The position numbers and the translations under genes are program-made. A stretch of 64,000 bases of DNA, from NCBI GenBank assembly GCA_964355945.1, contig CAYHGE010000005.1:1-64000 (forward strand), read 5' to 3'. Positions 1 to 8,571 of the stretch are shown here, in pieces. This DNA is from CAIVAT01 sp964355945 (GTDB lineage Bacteria > Bacteroidota > Bacteroidia > Bacteroidales > FEN-979). Below the pieces are notes generated by a model that worked only from the letters and a program-made list of their open reading frames with translations, had not been told where the DNA came from and searched no databases. The first letter of the stretch is position 1. Each line of letters begins with the position of its first letter.

Positions 1-31
1 TCAATCGTAAATCGTCCAATCGTAAATCAAT

Positions 32-2068
32 TTATTTGGCTGCCTTCTTCTCGTCAGCGATCTTCTTCAGCACCTCTTCCTGCAGCAGTTTTGGCAGCGG
101 GGTGTATTTGAAGAACTCCATGGAGTAGTTGGCACGGCCGCTGGAGATATTCCTGAGCTGGGTTGCATATCCGAACATCTCCATGAGGGGTACAAACGCA
201 TTGACTTTCTGAGAGCCCTTGCGGTAACGGCGCATCGCTTCGATTTTTCCACGGCGGCGGTTGAGATTGCCCACCACATCACCGATGTATTCGTCGGGGG
301 TGTTCACCTCTACCTTCATCATTGGCTCGAGAAGCACGGGATCGGCTTTCATGAAGCCCTGTTTGAACCCGATCGAGGCGCAGGTCTGGAAGGCCATGTC
401 GGAGCTGTCGACCGGGTGAAAGCTGCCGTCGAGCAGCACCACTTTCACATCAACAACAGGATATCCGGCCATAACGCCGCGTTCAAGGGTTTTAAGAATC
501 CCTTTGTTCACCGAAGGAATGTATTCTGCAGGGATGTTGCCTCCCTTGATCTTCTCGATGAATTCGTAACCCTTGCCTTCATTGGGTTCCATGCGCATCA
601 GGATATGGGCGAACTGGCCCTTGCCACCTGTTTGCTTGGAGTGTTTATAGTTTGACTCAACTTCGCTGGTGATCGTTTCACGGAAGGCCACGGCAGGTTC
701 GCCTACAATGGCTTCGACCTTGAATTCGGTAAGCAGGCGGTCGACGATGATCTCAAGGTGCAACTCGCCCATCCCGGCAATTACAGTCTCTTCGGTCTCT
801 TCATCAAACCTGACATTGAATGATGGATCTTCCATGGTCAGTTTGTGGAGCGCTTCGCCGAGTTTGGCCTGATCGGCACGTTTGGCAGGGTTGATCTTGA
901 GTTCGATGACACTGGGCGGAACGTGGATGGTTTCGAGCAGCAGGCGGTGTTCGTCGCTGCAAAGGGTGTCGCCTGTTTTGGTAACTTTCATACCAATCAG
1001 GGCCACGATGTCACCCGGGCCTGCTTCCGAAATTTCTTCACGGTCTTTGGCGTGGATTCGGAAGATGCGGCCAACGCGTTCGTGTTTGCCTTTTGTTGCA
1101 TTGAAAACCTGCATGCCGCTTTTGATCGTACCTGAAAAGATACGGGTAAAGGTTTGCTGGCCGACGAACGGGTCGTGAATCAGTTTGAATGCCAGGGCTG
1201 AAAATGGCTCTTTCGGCGAAGGGTGAATGGTATGGAGTTTTTCCGGGTCGTCGAGATCGGTGCCGGTCACGGCGCCAACATCCACAGGCGAGGGGAGATA
1301 GTCAACCACGGAGTCGAGCAGCATCTGAACTCCTTTGTTTTTGTAGGCAGCACCGCAAAACACAGGTGTGATGAGCAATTTGAGTGTGGACTCACGCAAT
1401 GCTTTCTTCATCAGTTCGGGAGAAACAGGTTTGTCTTCCATAAACAACTCCATGATCTCATCATTAAATTCAGCCAGTTTTTCAACAGCCCAGGCGCGGG
1501 CTTCTTCGGTTTTCTGCTTGTATTCTTCAGGGATTTCGGTTTCGATCTGCTCCATCTCCTTGAACATGTATGCTTTGCGGAAGATGATGTCGATGATTCC
1601 TTCAAAATGTTCTTCGGCCCCCATGGGAAGGTGAAAGGGTACGGCGTTGGCATCGAGGTATTTATTCATCTGGGCAACCACGGCGGGGAAATCAGCACCG
1701 GTACGGTCCATTTTATTGATGAAGGCAAAACGGGGCACCCGGTAGCGGTCGGCCTGGTTCCATACAGTTTCGCTTTGGGGCTCAACGCCTCCAACGGCGC
1801 AGAAAACAGCAACCATGCCATCGATCACACGCAGGGAGCGCTCCACCTCAATGGTGAAGTCAACGTGCCCGGGGGTATCGATCAGGTTGATCTGATGGCC
1901 TTTCCAGGCACAGGTGATGGCAGCGGATGCAATGGTGATTCCACGCTCCTGTTCCTGCTTCATAAAGTCCATGGTGGCAGCACCGTCGTGCACTTCACCC
2001 ATTTTGCGGTTGGTGCCTGAAAAGAAGAGGATACGCTCGGTAACCGTGGTCTTTCCGGCATCGATATG
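32..2068 (-). CDS. fusA: Elongation factor G, 5' end lost in a scaffold gap
   Basis: Translational GTPase that moves tRNA and mRNA through the ribosome and helps ribosome recycling, in the cytoplasm. The frame reads from the P-loop region (HIDAGKTT) through switch I (RGITI), switch II with its catalytic His (DTPGHVDF), and the G4 motif (NKMD), then the EF-G domains II to V, ending in a lysine-rich tail. All canonical GTPase residues are present, unlike the paralogue at 5261. The first roughly 18 residues, including the start codon, lie in the N run at 2069-2168. The upstream neighbour on the same strand is a K+ channel gene whose 3' end is lost in the same gap, so any coupling cannot be judged. 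The identification is secure. Confidence 0.96.
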   Translation of the reverse strand, partial: HIDAGKTTVTERILFFSGTNRKMGEVHDGAATMDFMKQEQERGITIASAAITCAWKGHQINLIDTPGHVDFTIEVERSLRVIDGMVAVFCAVGGVEPQSETVWNQADRYRVPRFAFINKMDRTGADFPAVVAQMNKYLDANAVPFHLPMGAEEHFEGIIDIIFRKAYMFKEMEQIETEIPEEYKQKTEEARAWAVEKLAEFNDEIMELFMEDKPVSPELMKKALRESTLKLLITPVFCGAAYKNKGVQMLLDSVVDYLPSPVDVGAVTGTDLDDPEKLHTIHPSPKEPFSALAFKLIHDPFVGQQTFTRIFSGTIKSGMQVFNATKGKHERVGRIFRIHAKDREEISEAGPGDIVALIGMKVTKTGDTLCSDEHRLLLETIHVPPSVIELKINPAKRADQAKLGEALHKLTMEDPSFNVRFDEETEETVIAGMGELHLEIIVDRLLTEFKVEAIVGEPAVAFRETITSEVESNYKHSKQTGGKGQFAHILMRMEPNEGKGYEFIEKIKGGNIPAEYIPSVNKGILKTLERGVMAGYPVVDVKVVLLDGSFHPVDSSDMAFQTCASIGFKQGFMKADPVLLEPMMKVEVNTPDEYIGDVVGNLNRRRGKIEAMRRYRKGSQKVNAFVPLMEMFGYATQLRNISSGRANYSMEFFKYTPLPKLLQEEVLKKIADEKKAAK

Positions 2069-2168
2069 NNNNNNNNNNNNNNNNNNNNNNNNNNNNNNNN
2101 NNNNNNNNNNNNNNNNNNNNNNNNNNNNNNNNNNNNNNNNNNNNNNNNNNNNNNNNNNNNNNNNNNNN
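2069..2168. other. Assembly gap (100 N)
   Basis: A run of exactly 100 N. It separates the 5' part of fusA from the 3' part of the K+ channel gene. The two flanks share no overlap, so real sequence is missing; its true length is unknown and must at least hold the start of fusA and the end of the channel gene. Confidence 0.99.
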
Positions 2169-2921
2169 ATCCCAGGAGTAAACATTGAGAAACATCGTTC
2201 CGAAACTCAGGTGGCGGGAGTCGTAATATTTGGCATATGCTACCTGTTCGCCGGTTTTGATGTCGTTGCCGATGAACGAAAATTTTATATGAAGCAAGGT
2301 TTTGTTTACCAGCGCGTCACGCAAAGCACTACGCAACTGGCTACTCTCCGGAGCATCCAGATTAAGGTCATAATAGAGGATTTTCTCCAGGTCAGGAAGA
2401 TCCACTTCTGTTTGAAAAACCCTGATCCGGCTGTTGTTCTCAATCGTCCAGGCTTCAAATTTACTTTTCATGTCGATGATATCGCGCCCTTTGTTGCCCA
2501 GCCGTAACGATAAAACATAGTGGTCCTTGCGGTGACGGATGTAAATCATTTTCGTAACAAACACATCCTGAGGACGTTTGATGACGAAATAGACCAGGAA
2601 TCCAGAGAATATGGATGTGAAAAAGAGTGAAATGGTTGATTGTATCATCACAATCTGACGACCAAGCTGCGTGATCGGGTGGATATCACCAAATCCGATG
2701 GTATGGAAAGAAACAATGCTGAAATAGACTGCCTTCTCGAAATTGATTTTATTGGAACCTGGCTCCATGCCCGGATGATTGTATGGTGTGGAGTACGGTG
2801 TCATTGTGATGCTCCCCGTGTTGTAATAGATCCAGGCAAAGCCAAAAATAAATACCATGTAAGCCCCAAGGGAGATCAGGATGAACAGGAGGACTTCACG
2901 GGTCTTGAAACGAAAACTCAT
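2169..2921 (-). CDS. Inward-rectifier-like K+ channel, 3' end lost in gap
   Basis: Probable potassium channel of the inner membrane. The visible 251 residues show a first membrane helix (about 10-32), a pore segment with the K+ selectivity filter TIGFGD in the context FHTIGFGDIHP (about 80-90), a second helix (about 100-122), and then a beta-rich cytoplasmic region. This two-helix plus cytosolic-domain layout is that of bacterial Kir (KirBac) channels. The start ATG at 2921 was chosen because it begins just before the first helix; an in-frame ATG at 2966 adds 15 residues that do not look like channel sequence. The C-terminus falls in the 100-N gap. The selectivity filter makes channel identity strong; the Kir assignment is from layout. 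Confidence 0.82.
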
Positions 2922-2987
2922 ACGCCTGGTGGTTGGATGAATGGGTAACCTGTGGCAAGGTAACAAAAAATCCTCTACAGACGATCG

Positions 2988-3971
2988 TTAAAACCGCTTC
3001 ACATAACCATGGCAATACGGCGTGGCACCTTTATGGTCGTAATAATCCTGGTGGTAATCTTCTGCTTTCCAGAATATGTTTGCCGGAATTAACTCTGTTA
3101 CGACCCTGAATCCTTTTGCTTTCAGCTGGGAGATCAGTTTCTCTGTGACCGCTTTTTGCTCTTCCGTTCTGTAGAACACCGCTGAACGATATTGTTCGCC
3201 ATAATCGGGACCCTGGTGGTTCCACTGGGTTGGATCATGGGTTTCGAAAAACATTTTAGCCACGGTTTCAAAGGTTGTTCTGGCCGGATCAAAAACCACT
3301 TCGATGGCTTCGTAATGGCCGGTAGTTCCCGCACAAACCTCCTTATAAGTTGGATGATCGGTTTTCCCCCCGGTATAACCCACTTCGGTTGAAATCACGC
3401 CGTTGATCTTCTGCATATAGTATTCGACTCCCCAGAAGCAGCCACCTGCGAAGATGGCGGTATCGGTGGCCGTGCTCTCCGGCGCCGGGCTTAAGCCCGG
3501 CGATATAAAGTCGAGAGATATGGAGTTCACACAATGCCGCGTGTTTTTATCCGTGAGCCCTTCTCCCAGGAAGACATGCCCGAGGTGAGCTCCGCATTTT
3601 GCGCACTCGATCTCGGTGCGCATGCCATCGGGATCTGGAATTCTTTTGACTGCCCCCTGAATTTCATCGTCGAATGAGGGCCATCCGCAGTGGGCATCGA
3701 ACTTGTCTGCTGAACGGTAAATCGGGGTGCCGCATCGCTTGCAGACATAAGTCCCTGTTTCATTGAATTTTTCGTATTTGCCCGAATAGGGGGCTTCTGT
3801 GCCCTTATGAACGATGATCCGCTCTTCTTCGGGAGTGAGTTGTCTGAATTCCATGTTATGTTGAGTTGAAACAGCTGCCTGGTGCTGGTTTTGGGTACAA
3901 CCGGTTAAAGTCAGCATCAGAAAGCCTGAGATGAATAAACAATTTTTGATCCGCATATAGATTCTTTCCAA
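2988..3971 (-). CDS. msrAB: Lipoprotein methionine sulfoxide reductase MsrB-MsrA fusion
   Basis: Repairs both R- and S-methionine sulfoxide in proteins, here on the cell envelope. The 327-residue protein begins with a lipoprotein signal (LTLTGC, Cys25). The MsrB domain follows (about 40-156) with four zinc cysteines in CKRC (77-80) and CAKC (123-126) and the catalytic Cys147 in RHCVNS. After a short linker comes MsrA (about 170-327) with GGCFWG (Cys178). The order MsrB then MsrA is the reverse of the MsrA-MsrB order found in many fusions. The linker is encoded by a perfect 20-bp palindrome (3483-3502). An alternative start lies five codons downstream at 3956. No obvious operon partner; the neighbours are unrelated. 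Confidence 0.95.
   Translation of the reverse strand: MERIYMRIKNCLFISGFLMLTLTGCTQNQHQAAVSTQHNMEFRQLTPEEERIIVHKGTEAPYSGKYEKFNETGTYVCKRCGTPIYRSADKFDAHCGWPSFDDEIQGAVKRIPDPDGMRTEIECAKCGAHLGHVFLGEGLTDKNTRHCVNSISLDFISPGLSPAPESTATDTAIFAGGCFWGVEYYMQKINGVISTEVGYTGGKTDHPTYKEVCAGTTGHYEAIEVVFDPARTTFETVAKMFFETHDPTQWNHQGPDYGEQYRSAVFYRTEEQKAVTEKLISQLKAKGFRVVTELIPANIFWKAEDYHQDYYDHKGATPYCHGYVKRF
3483..3502. repeat. Perfect 20-bp GC-rich palindrome inside the MsrB-MsrA linker
   Basis: The half-site CGCCGGGCTT is followed directly by its reverse complement. It resembles the short REP-like palindromes seen between genes elsewhere in this window (18023-18104, 22528-22549) but lies in a reading frame, where it encodes the linker residues around SPGLSPA. 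Confidence 0.85.
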
Positions 3972-4069
3972 ATAAAGTAAATACGGACAAAAATGGAAAT
4001 TATTTCATGACAAGGGCTAAAAAAGGGATGCTTTTTGTAGGAAAATTTCACGGAATTACCAAATGTGAC

Positions 4070-4077
4070 TACCTTTG
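4070..4077 (+). promoter_or_regulatory. Bacteroidota -7 element (TACCTTTG) for the PfkB kinase gene
   Basis: TACCTTTG matches the Bacteroidota consensus TAnnTTTG exactly and lies 18 bases before the ATG at 4096. No good TTTG element stands 19-21 bp upstream, so only the -7 box is claimed. Confidence 0.6.
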
Positions 4078-4095
4078 CCATCCTAAAAAAAAGCA

Positions 4096-5106
4096 ATGAA
4101 AAAGATCCTTGGCATGGGCAATGCCCTTGTAGACATTATGATATCGCTTGAAAGCGACAACATTCTTGAACTTCTGGGCTTGCCCAAAGGAAGCATGCAA
4201 CTGGTTGATATGGACCGCAGCAATGCAGTTCTGACCTCACTGAAAAGTTATCAGAAAAGCCATTCTGCCGGAGGATCAGCAGCCAATACCATTCATGGAC
4301 TTGCCATGCTCGGAGCTCCGGCTGGTTATATCGGGGTGGTAGGAGAAGATGAGTTGGGTGGTTTCTTCGTACGTGATCTTATCCAGGCTGGCGTTGATCC
4401 CCATCTGATCCACAGCAGTCAGGAGACAGGTCGGGCCGTTGCGCTGGTTACCCCTGATTCGGAGCGGACTTTTGCGACCTTCCTTGGTGCGGCAATTGAG
4501 TTGTCGGCGGAGCATTTGGGAATTCAAAGTGCAGACAGCACAGGGCAAAATTTAAAATCGAGCATCTTCAAAGGGTATTCCTACTTTCACATAGAGGGAT
4601 ACCTGGTGCAGAATCATGAGCTGATCCGCAGGGCGGTTGAGCTCGCCAAGGAGCACGGGCTGGTGGTTTCGCTCGACATGGCCAGTTACAACGTCGTTGA
4701 GGCCAACAGGGATTTCCTGCTGTCGATCATCACCGACTTTGTTGACATCGTTTTTGCCAATGAGGATGAGGCCAGGGCTCTCACCGGACTTGAACCCGAA
4801 GAGGCCCTGCATGAGATCAGCAAAATCGCAAATATTGCAGTCGTTAAAACAGGAAGCAGCGGCTCGATGATCAAATCGGGGAAGGATCAGTATTCCATCG
4901 GGGTGATTGAGGTATCGCCGATCGACACCACCGGCGCAGGGGATCTTTATGCTTCCGGGTTCCTTTACGGGCAGGCCAGGGGACTCTCTTTGAGTAAATC
5001 CGGTGAACTTGGTGCATTACTTGCCGGCAATGTGATCGAATTCATGGGATCGAAAATGTCGGGAGATCGGTGGGATGTGATCAGGGAGAAGGTAAATCTC
5101 GTTTGA
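4096..5106 (+). CDS. PfkB-family carbohydrate/nucleoside kinase (adenosine-kinase-like)
   Basis: Predicted cytoplasmic kinase of the ribokinase superfamily, 336 residues. It shows the N-terminal family signature (MGNALVDI; SAGGSAANT at about 56-64, the substrate-binding GG loop) and the C-terminal PfkB signature DTTGAGDLYASGFL (about 274-287) with the catalytic Asp in GAGD. The adenosine-kinase-like subgroup is suggested by the sequence between these motifs; the real substrate (adenosine, a sugar or another nucleoside) cannot be read from the sequence. It has its own -7 promoter box at 4070 and is followed by a separate promoter for EF-G2, so it is probably transcribed alone. Confidence 0.88.
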   Translation: MKKILGMGNALVDIMISLESDNILELLGLPKGSMQLVDMDRSNAVLTSLKSYQKSHSAGGSAANTIHGLAMLGAPAGYIGVVGEDELGGFFVRDLIQAGVDPHLIHSSQETGRAVALVTPDSERTFATFLGAAIELSAEHLGIQSADSTGQNLKSSIFKGYSYFHIEGYLVQNHELIRRAVELAKEHGLVVSLDMASYNVVEANRDFLLSIITDFVDIVFANEDEARALTGLEPEEALHEISKIANIAVVKTGSSGSMIKSGKDQYSIGVIEVSPIDTTGAGDLYASGFLYGQARGLSLSKSGELGALLAGNVIEFMGSKMSGDRWDVIREKVNLV

Positions 5107-5174
5107 CCCCGCACACTGTTCATAATAGATTGATTCTTAATTCATAATTCCTCCTTCTTTATTCCTGCCGGAGC

Positions 5175-5205
5175 TTTGTTATATTCATTTAAATTTCTAA
5201 TTTTG
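5175..5205 (+). promoter_or_regulatory. Bacteroidota promoter (TTTG-N19-TAATTTTG) for EF-G2
   Basis: TTTG at 5175-5178 and TAATTTTG at 5198-5205 are separated by 19 bp, an exact match to the Bacteroidota -33/-7 architecture. The ATG of the EF-G2 gene is 55 bases downstream. Confidence 0.75.
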
Positions 5206-5260
5206 TGGCCCTTTCACGAAAATTATTATTTTCAATCATTTATATAATCACTTAGCTGCC

Positions 5261-7396
5261 ATGAAGGTATATCAAACCAACGAAATCCGCAACATCGCCC
5301 TCATCGGGGGCGCCAAATCAGGTAAAACTACTTTAGCAGAAGCCATGCTTTTTGAAGGAGGGGTGATCAGCCGCAGGGGATCAGTGGAAGACAAGAACAC
5401 GGTTTCCGACTATCGTCCGATTGAACTTGAGCGTCAAAACTCTGTTTCTGCTACAATCCTTTACACACTCTTTGATAATAAGAAGATTAACATCATCGAT
5501 ACCCCGGGGTTCGATGATTTTTGCGGAGAGGTGATCTCAGCGCTTCGTGTGGTTGATACTGCCATCATGATGGTCAATGGCCAGAATGGCGTGGAGGTAG
5601 GTACCGAGATTACGTGGAGATATGCCACCCGCGCCAACACCCCGTTGATGTTTGTGATGAACCATCTTGACCAGGAGAATGCCAATTTCGACGAAACGCT
5701 GCGCCAGATGAAGGCACAGTTTGGCAAGAATGTCACCCTGATTCAATACCCGGTGAACGCAGGTTCAGGATTCAACACCATCATCGACCTGCTTAAAATG
5801 AAGCAGTATAAGTTTACTGCCGGCGGCGGAAAACCTGAAATTTCTGACATCCCTGCCAGCGAAAAAGATAAGGCTGAAGAGATGAATGCCGCCCTGATGG
5901 AAGAACTCGCATCCAAGGATGAGGCGTTGATGGAAGTTTTCTTCGACAAGGGTGTCCTTTCTGAAGAGCAAATGCTGCAAGCCATGAAAACAGGTCTCAT
6001 CAACCGCACCATTTTTCCTGTGTTCTGCACTTGCGCCAAACATGACATGGGCGTGGGCCGCCTCCTTGAATTTATCACCGGCTGTGTTCCCGCACCAAAT
6101 GAAATGCCCGCCCAGAAGACCAAAGACGGCAAAGTCCTGAACTGCAAAGCGAGCGATCCGGCTTCCGCATTTATTTTCAAAACATCCATTGAGCAGCATC
6201 TTGGTGAGATCTCCTATTTTAAAGTTTATTCAGGTGAAATTACCGAAGCCATGGATATGGTGAACCCAATCCGCCAGTCGAAGGAGCGCCTTTCACAGCT
6301 ATTTGTGATCAATGGAAAGAACCGCGAAAAGGTTGATAAAATGGTGGCCGGAGATCTCGGCGCCACAATCAAGTTGAAGAATTCTTTCACCAACAACACC
6401 TTGAATTCCCTCAAGAATCCGGATGATGTGATTGAGAAAATTTCTTTTCCTGATCCCAAGTTCAGAACAGCGGTGAGGGCTAAGAGCAATACCGATGATG
6501 AGAAGATCAACATCGTACTGCATGAGCTTGCCAAGATGGACCCGACCCTGATCATGGGTTATTCCAGGGAGCTGAAGCAGATGATTTTACAGGGACAAGG
6601 CGAGCTTCACCTCAACCTGGCCAAGTGGCATGTGGAGGTACTTGAGAAGATTCCCATGGAATTCTATGCTCCACGAATCCCTTACCGTGAAACCATTACC
6701 AAACCTGCCAAGTCGATGTACCGCCATAAGAAACAGTCGGGCGGGTCGGGACAGTTTGGTGAAGTGCACATGTCCATTCAGCCTTACAAGGAGGGGATGG
6801 CAGACCAGACTGAATTTCCCATCCGCGGACGGGATGTGGTTGACCTCGACTGGGGCGGACGCCTCCAGATGAACAACTGTATCGTTGGTGGTGCCATTGA
6901 TGCCAGATTTTTACCGGCCATCATGAAAGGACTGATGGAGAAGATGGAAGAGGGCCCGCTTACCGGTTCCTATGCCCGCGACATTGTGGTTAATATCTAC
7001 GACGGAAAAATGCACCCGGTTGACTCCAATGAAATCTCATTTAAACTGGCAGGCCGTAACGCTTTCCGCGAAGCATTCAAAAATGCAGGTCCGAAGATCA
7101 TGGAGCCGATTTACGATGTGGAAGTGATCGTTCCTGAAGATAAGATGGGTGAAGTCATGACCGACTTACAGGGCCGCCGTGCCGTCATCATGGGCATGGA
7201 CAGCGAAGGCAACTACCAGAAGATCATGGCCAAGGTGCCCCTGGCAGAACTCAACCGCTATTCCACCGCACTCAGCTCCATCACCAGCGGACGTGCTACG
7301 TACAACATGAAGTTTGCCGAATACTCACAGGTTCCGGGAGATATCCAGGACAAACTCCTCAAGGCCTACGAAGACCAGGAGAAGGAAGAGGAATAA
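5261..7396 (+). CDS. EF-G paralogue (EF-G2 type) with altered GTPase motifs
   Basis: 711-residue EF-G-like translation factor with all five EF-G domains. The P-loop is intact (GGAKSGKTT, 16-24), but three other motifs differ from the standard fusA at 32-2068: switch I RGIT becomes RQNS (58-61), switch II DTPGH becomes DTPGF (80-84, so the catalytic His is Phe84), and G4 NKxD becomes NHLD (134-137). Loss of the His predicts little or no GTP hydrolysis. This agrees with what is known of the Bacteroides EF-G2 paralogue, described as acting in translation without GTPase activity. Orthology to that protein is inferred, not proven. It has its own strong promoter at 5175 and a terminator at 7421, so it is a single-gene transcription unit. 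Confidence 0.9.
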   Translation: MKVYQTNEIRNIALIGGAKSGKTTLAEAMLFEGGVISRRGSVEDKNTVSDYRPIELERQNSVSATILYTLFDNKKINIIDTPGFDDFCGEVISALRVVDTAIMMVNGQNGVEVGTEITWRYATRANTPLMFVMNHLDQENANFDETLRQMKAQFGKNVTLIQYPVNAGSGFNTIIDLLKMKQYKFTAGGGKPEISDIPASEKDKAEEMNAALMEELASKDEALMEVFFDKGVLSEEQMLQAMKTGLINRTIFPVFCTCAKHDMGVGRLLEFITGCVPAPNEMPAQKTKDGKVLNCKASDPASAFIFKTSIEQHLGEISYFKVYSGEITEAMDMVNPIRQSKERLSQLFVINGKNREKVDKMVAGDLGATIKLKNSFTNNTLNSLKNPDDVIEKISFPDPKFRTAVRAKSNTDDEKINIVLHELAKMDPTLIMGYSRELKQMILQGQGELHLNLAKWHVEVLEKIPMEFYAPRIPYRETITKPAKSMYRHKKQSGGSGQFGEVHMSIQPYKEGMADQTEFPIRGRDVVDLDWGGRLQMNNCIVGGAIDARFLPAIMKGLMEKMEEGPLTGSYARDIVVNIYDGKMHPVDSNEISFKLAGRNAFREAFKNAGPKIMEPIYDVEVIVPEDKMGEVMTDLQGRRAVIMGMDSEGNYQKIMAKVPLAELNRYSTALSSITSGRATYNMKFAEYSQVPGDIQDKLLKAYEDQEKEEE

Positions 7397-7420
7397 CCAA
7401 CTTGTTAAATGCATCAAAAA

Positions 7421-7446
7421 CCCGGTCATTATGGCCGGGTTTTTTT
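7421..7446 (+). terminator. Rho-independent terminator after EF-G2
   Basis: A 7-bp stem (CCCGGTC pairing with GGCCGGG, one G-T pair), a 5-base loop and a run of seven T directly after. It closes the EF-G2 transcription unit. Confidence 0.85.
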
Positions 7447-7463
7447 GAATACAGCAAACTGAA

Positions 7464-8543
7464 ATGTCAACAGGAGAAAATCCATCTGTCAAGCACGATG
7501 CNNNNNNNNNNNNNNNNNNNNNNNNNNNNNNNNNNNNNNNNNNNNNNNNNNNNNNNNNNNNNNNNNNNNNNNNNNNNNNNNNNNNNNNNNNNNNNNNNNN
7601 NAAATCACTCGGGATTGTAGCTGCTTATGGCGTGTTTCCGATTTACCTTGTGGTGATGATCTCAGGAATTTCGAGGGCATTTCTCTATCCATCAATCATC
7701 GCCATGATGTCGCAGATCATCCCCAGGCATCTCTATACCAATGCCTCAACCTGGAGCAGCACCATGTGGCATGTGGCAGCCATAACCGGTCCGGCACTCG
7801 GCGGACTGATCTACGGATTTTTTGGGGTGAGAATCGCATACCTGACCGTATTGTTCTTTTTGCTGGTGGCCCTAGTGCTGCTTGGTCTTGTGAAGAACCG
7901 CCCCATGCCTCAGTTTGAGCCTGGTGAAACCCTGTATCAGCGGCTCTCATCCGGTTTGAGGTTTGTGTTTAAAAACCAGGTTTTGCTGGGCGCCATGTCG
8001 CTCGACATGTTTGCGGTGCTCTTTGGAGGGGCGATTGCCATGCTGCCTGTATTTGCCGCAGAGGTTCTGATGGTGGGTCCGCAGGGGCTTGGTTTTTTAC
8101 GTGCCGCACCCATGGTGGGTGCCGTGGCTATGTCGCTGGTGATGGCGCACAAGCCACCGATGGTGCATGCCGGACGGTACCTGATGATCGGGGTGGCAGG
8201 CTTTGGGCTGAGCATCATCTGTTTTGCCCTGTCGAGGAATTTCTATCTTTCGATGGGTTTGCTGATGCTGAGCGGCATGTTCGACAACATCAGCGTGATT
8301 ATCAGGGCTACGGCAATGCAACTGCTGACCCCCGATGAGATGCGGGGAAGGGTGGCATCGGTCAATGCCATCTTCATCGGCTCTTCCAATGAGATCGGTT
8401 CGTTTGAGTCAGGGGTTGCGGCAAAACTCATGGGACTGATCCCTTCGGTGATCTTTGGAGGAATCATGACACTGGGGATCGTCGGGTTTACCTCGAAGTT
8501 TGCACCAAAGCTTAGGGGGTTGAATCTGAGGGAGATAGGGTGA
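7464..8543 (+). CDS. MFS transporter (MFS_3/EntS-like), internal gap
   Basis: Inner-membrane transporter of the major facilitator superfamily, probably an exporter. About nine hydrophobic segments are visible after the gap. The segment beginning YLVVMISGISRAFLYP aligns with the fourth helix of MFS_3 proteins, and the later TPDEMRGRVASVNAIF (about 290) is the second-half signature of that group. The ATG at 7464 with 12 residues before the N run is a plausible start. Helices 1-3 with the first cytoplasmic motif, normally about 80 residues, must therefore lie in the gap, which is more than 100 N can hold. The substrate is unknown. It ends 28 bp from the convergent alcohol dehydrogenase gene. Confidence 0.82.
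   Translation: MSTGENPSVKHDXXXXXXXXXXXXXXXXXXXXXXXXXXXXXXXXXXKSLGIVAAYGVFPIYLVVMISGISRAFLYPSIIAMMSQIIPRHLYTNASTWSSTMWHVAAITGPALGGLIYGFFGVRIAYLTVLFFLLVALVLLGLVKNRPMPQFEPGETLYQRLSSGLRFVFKNQVLLGAMSLDMFAVLFGGAIAMLPVFAAEVLMVGPQGLGFLRAAPMVGAVAMSLVMAHKPPMVHAGRYLMIGVAGFGLSIICFALSRNFYLSMGLLMLSGMFDNISVIIRATAMQLLTPDEMRGRVASVNAIFIGSSNEIGSFESGVAAKLMGLIPSVIFGGIMTLGIVGFTSKFAPKLRGLNLREIG
7502..7601. other. Assembly gap (100 N) inside the MFS gene
   Basis: 100 N. The reading frame happens to stay open across it, but the family alignment says about 70-80 residues (over 200 bp) are missing, so the N length is nominal. Confidence 0.98.
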
Positions 8544-8571
8544 CAATTACAGCTCACCACCCCCGGTCCGA

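Noticed and set aside
1223..2020. Long open frame on the plus strand inside fusA
   Set aside because: It lies wholly antisense to the well-conserved EF-G gene and matches no known family; it is a shadow of GC-biased coding.
1995..2966. K+ channel frame read through the N run into fusA
   Set aside because: The part beyond the gap is antisense-frame noise from fusA; the channel gene ends inside the gap.
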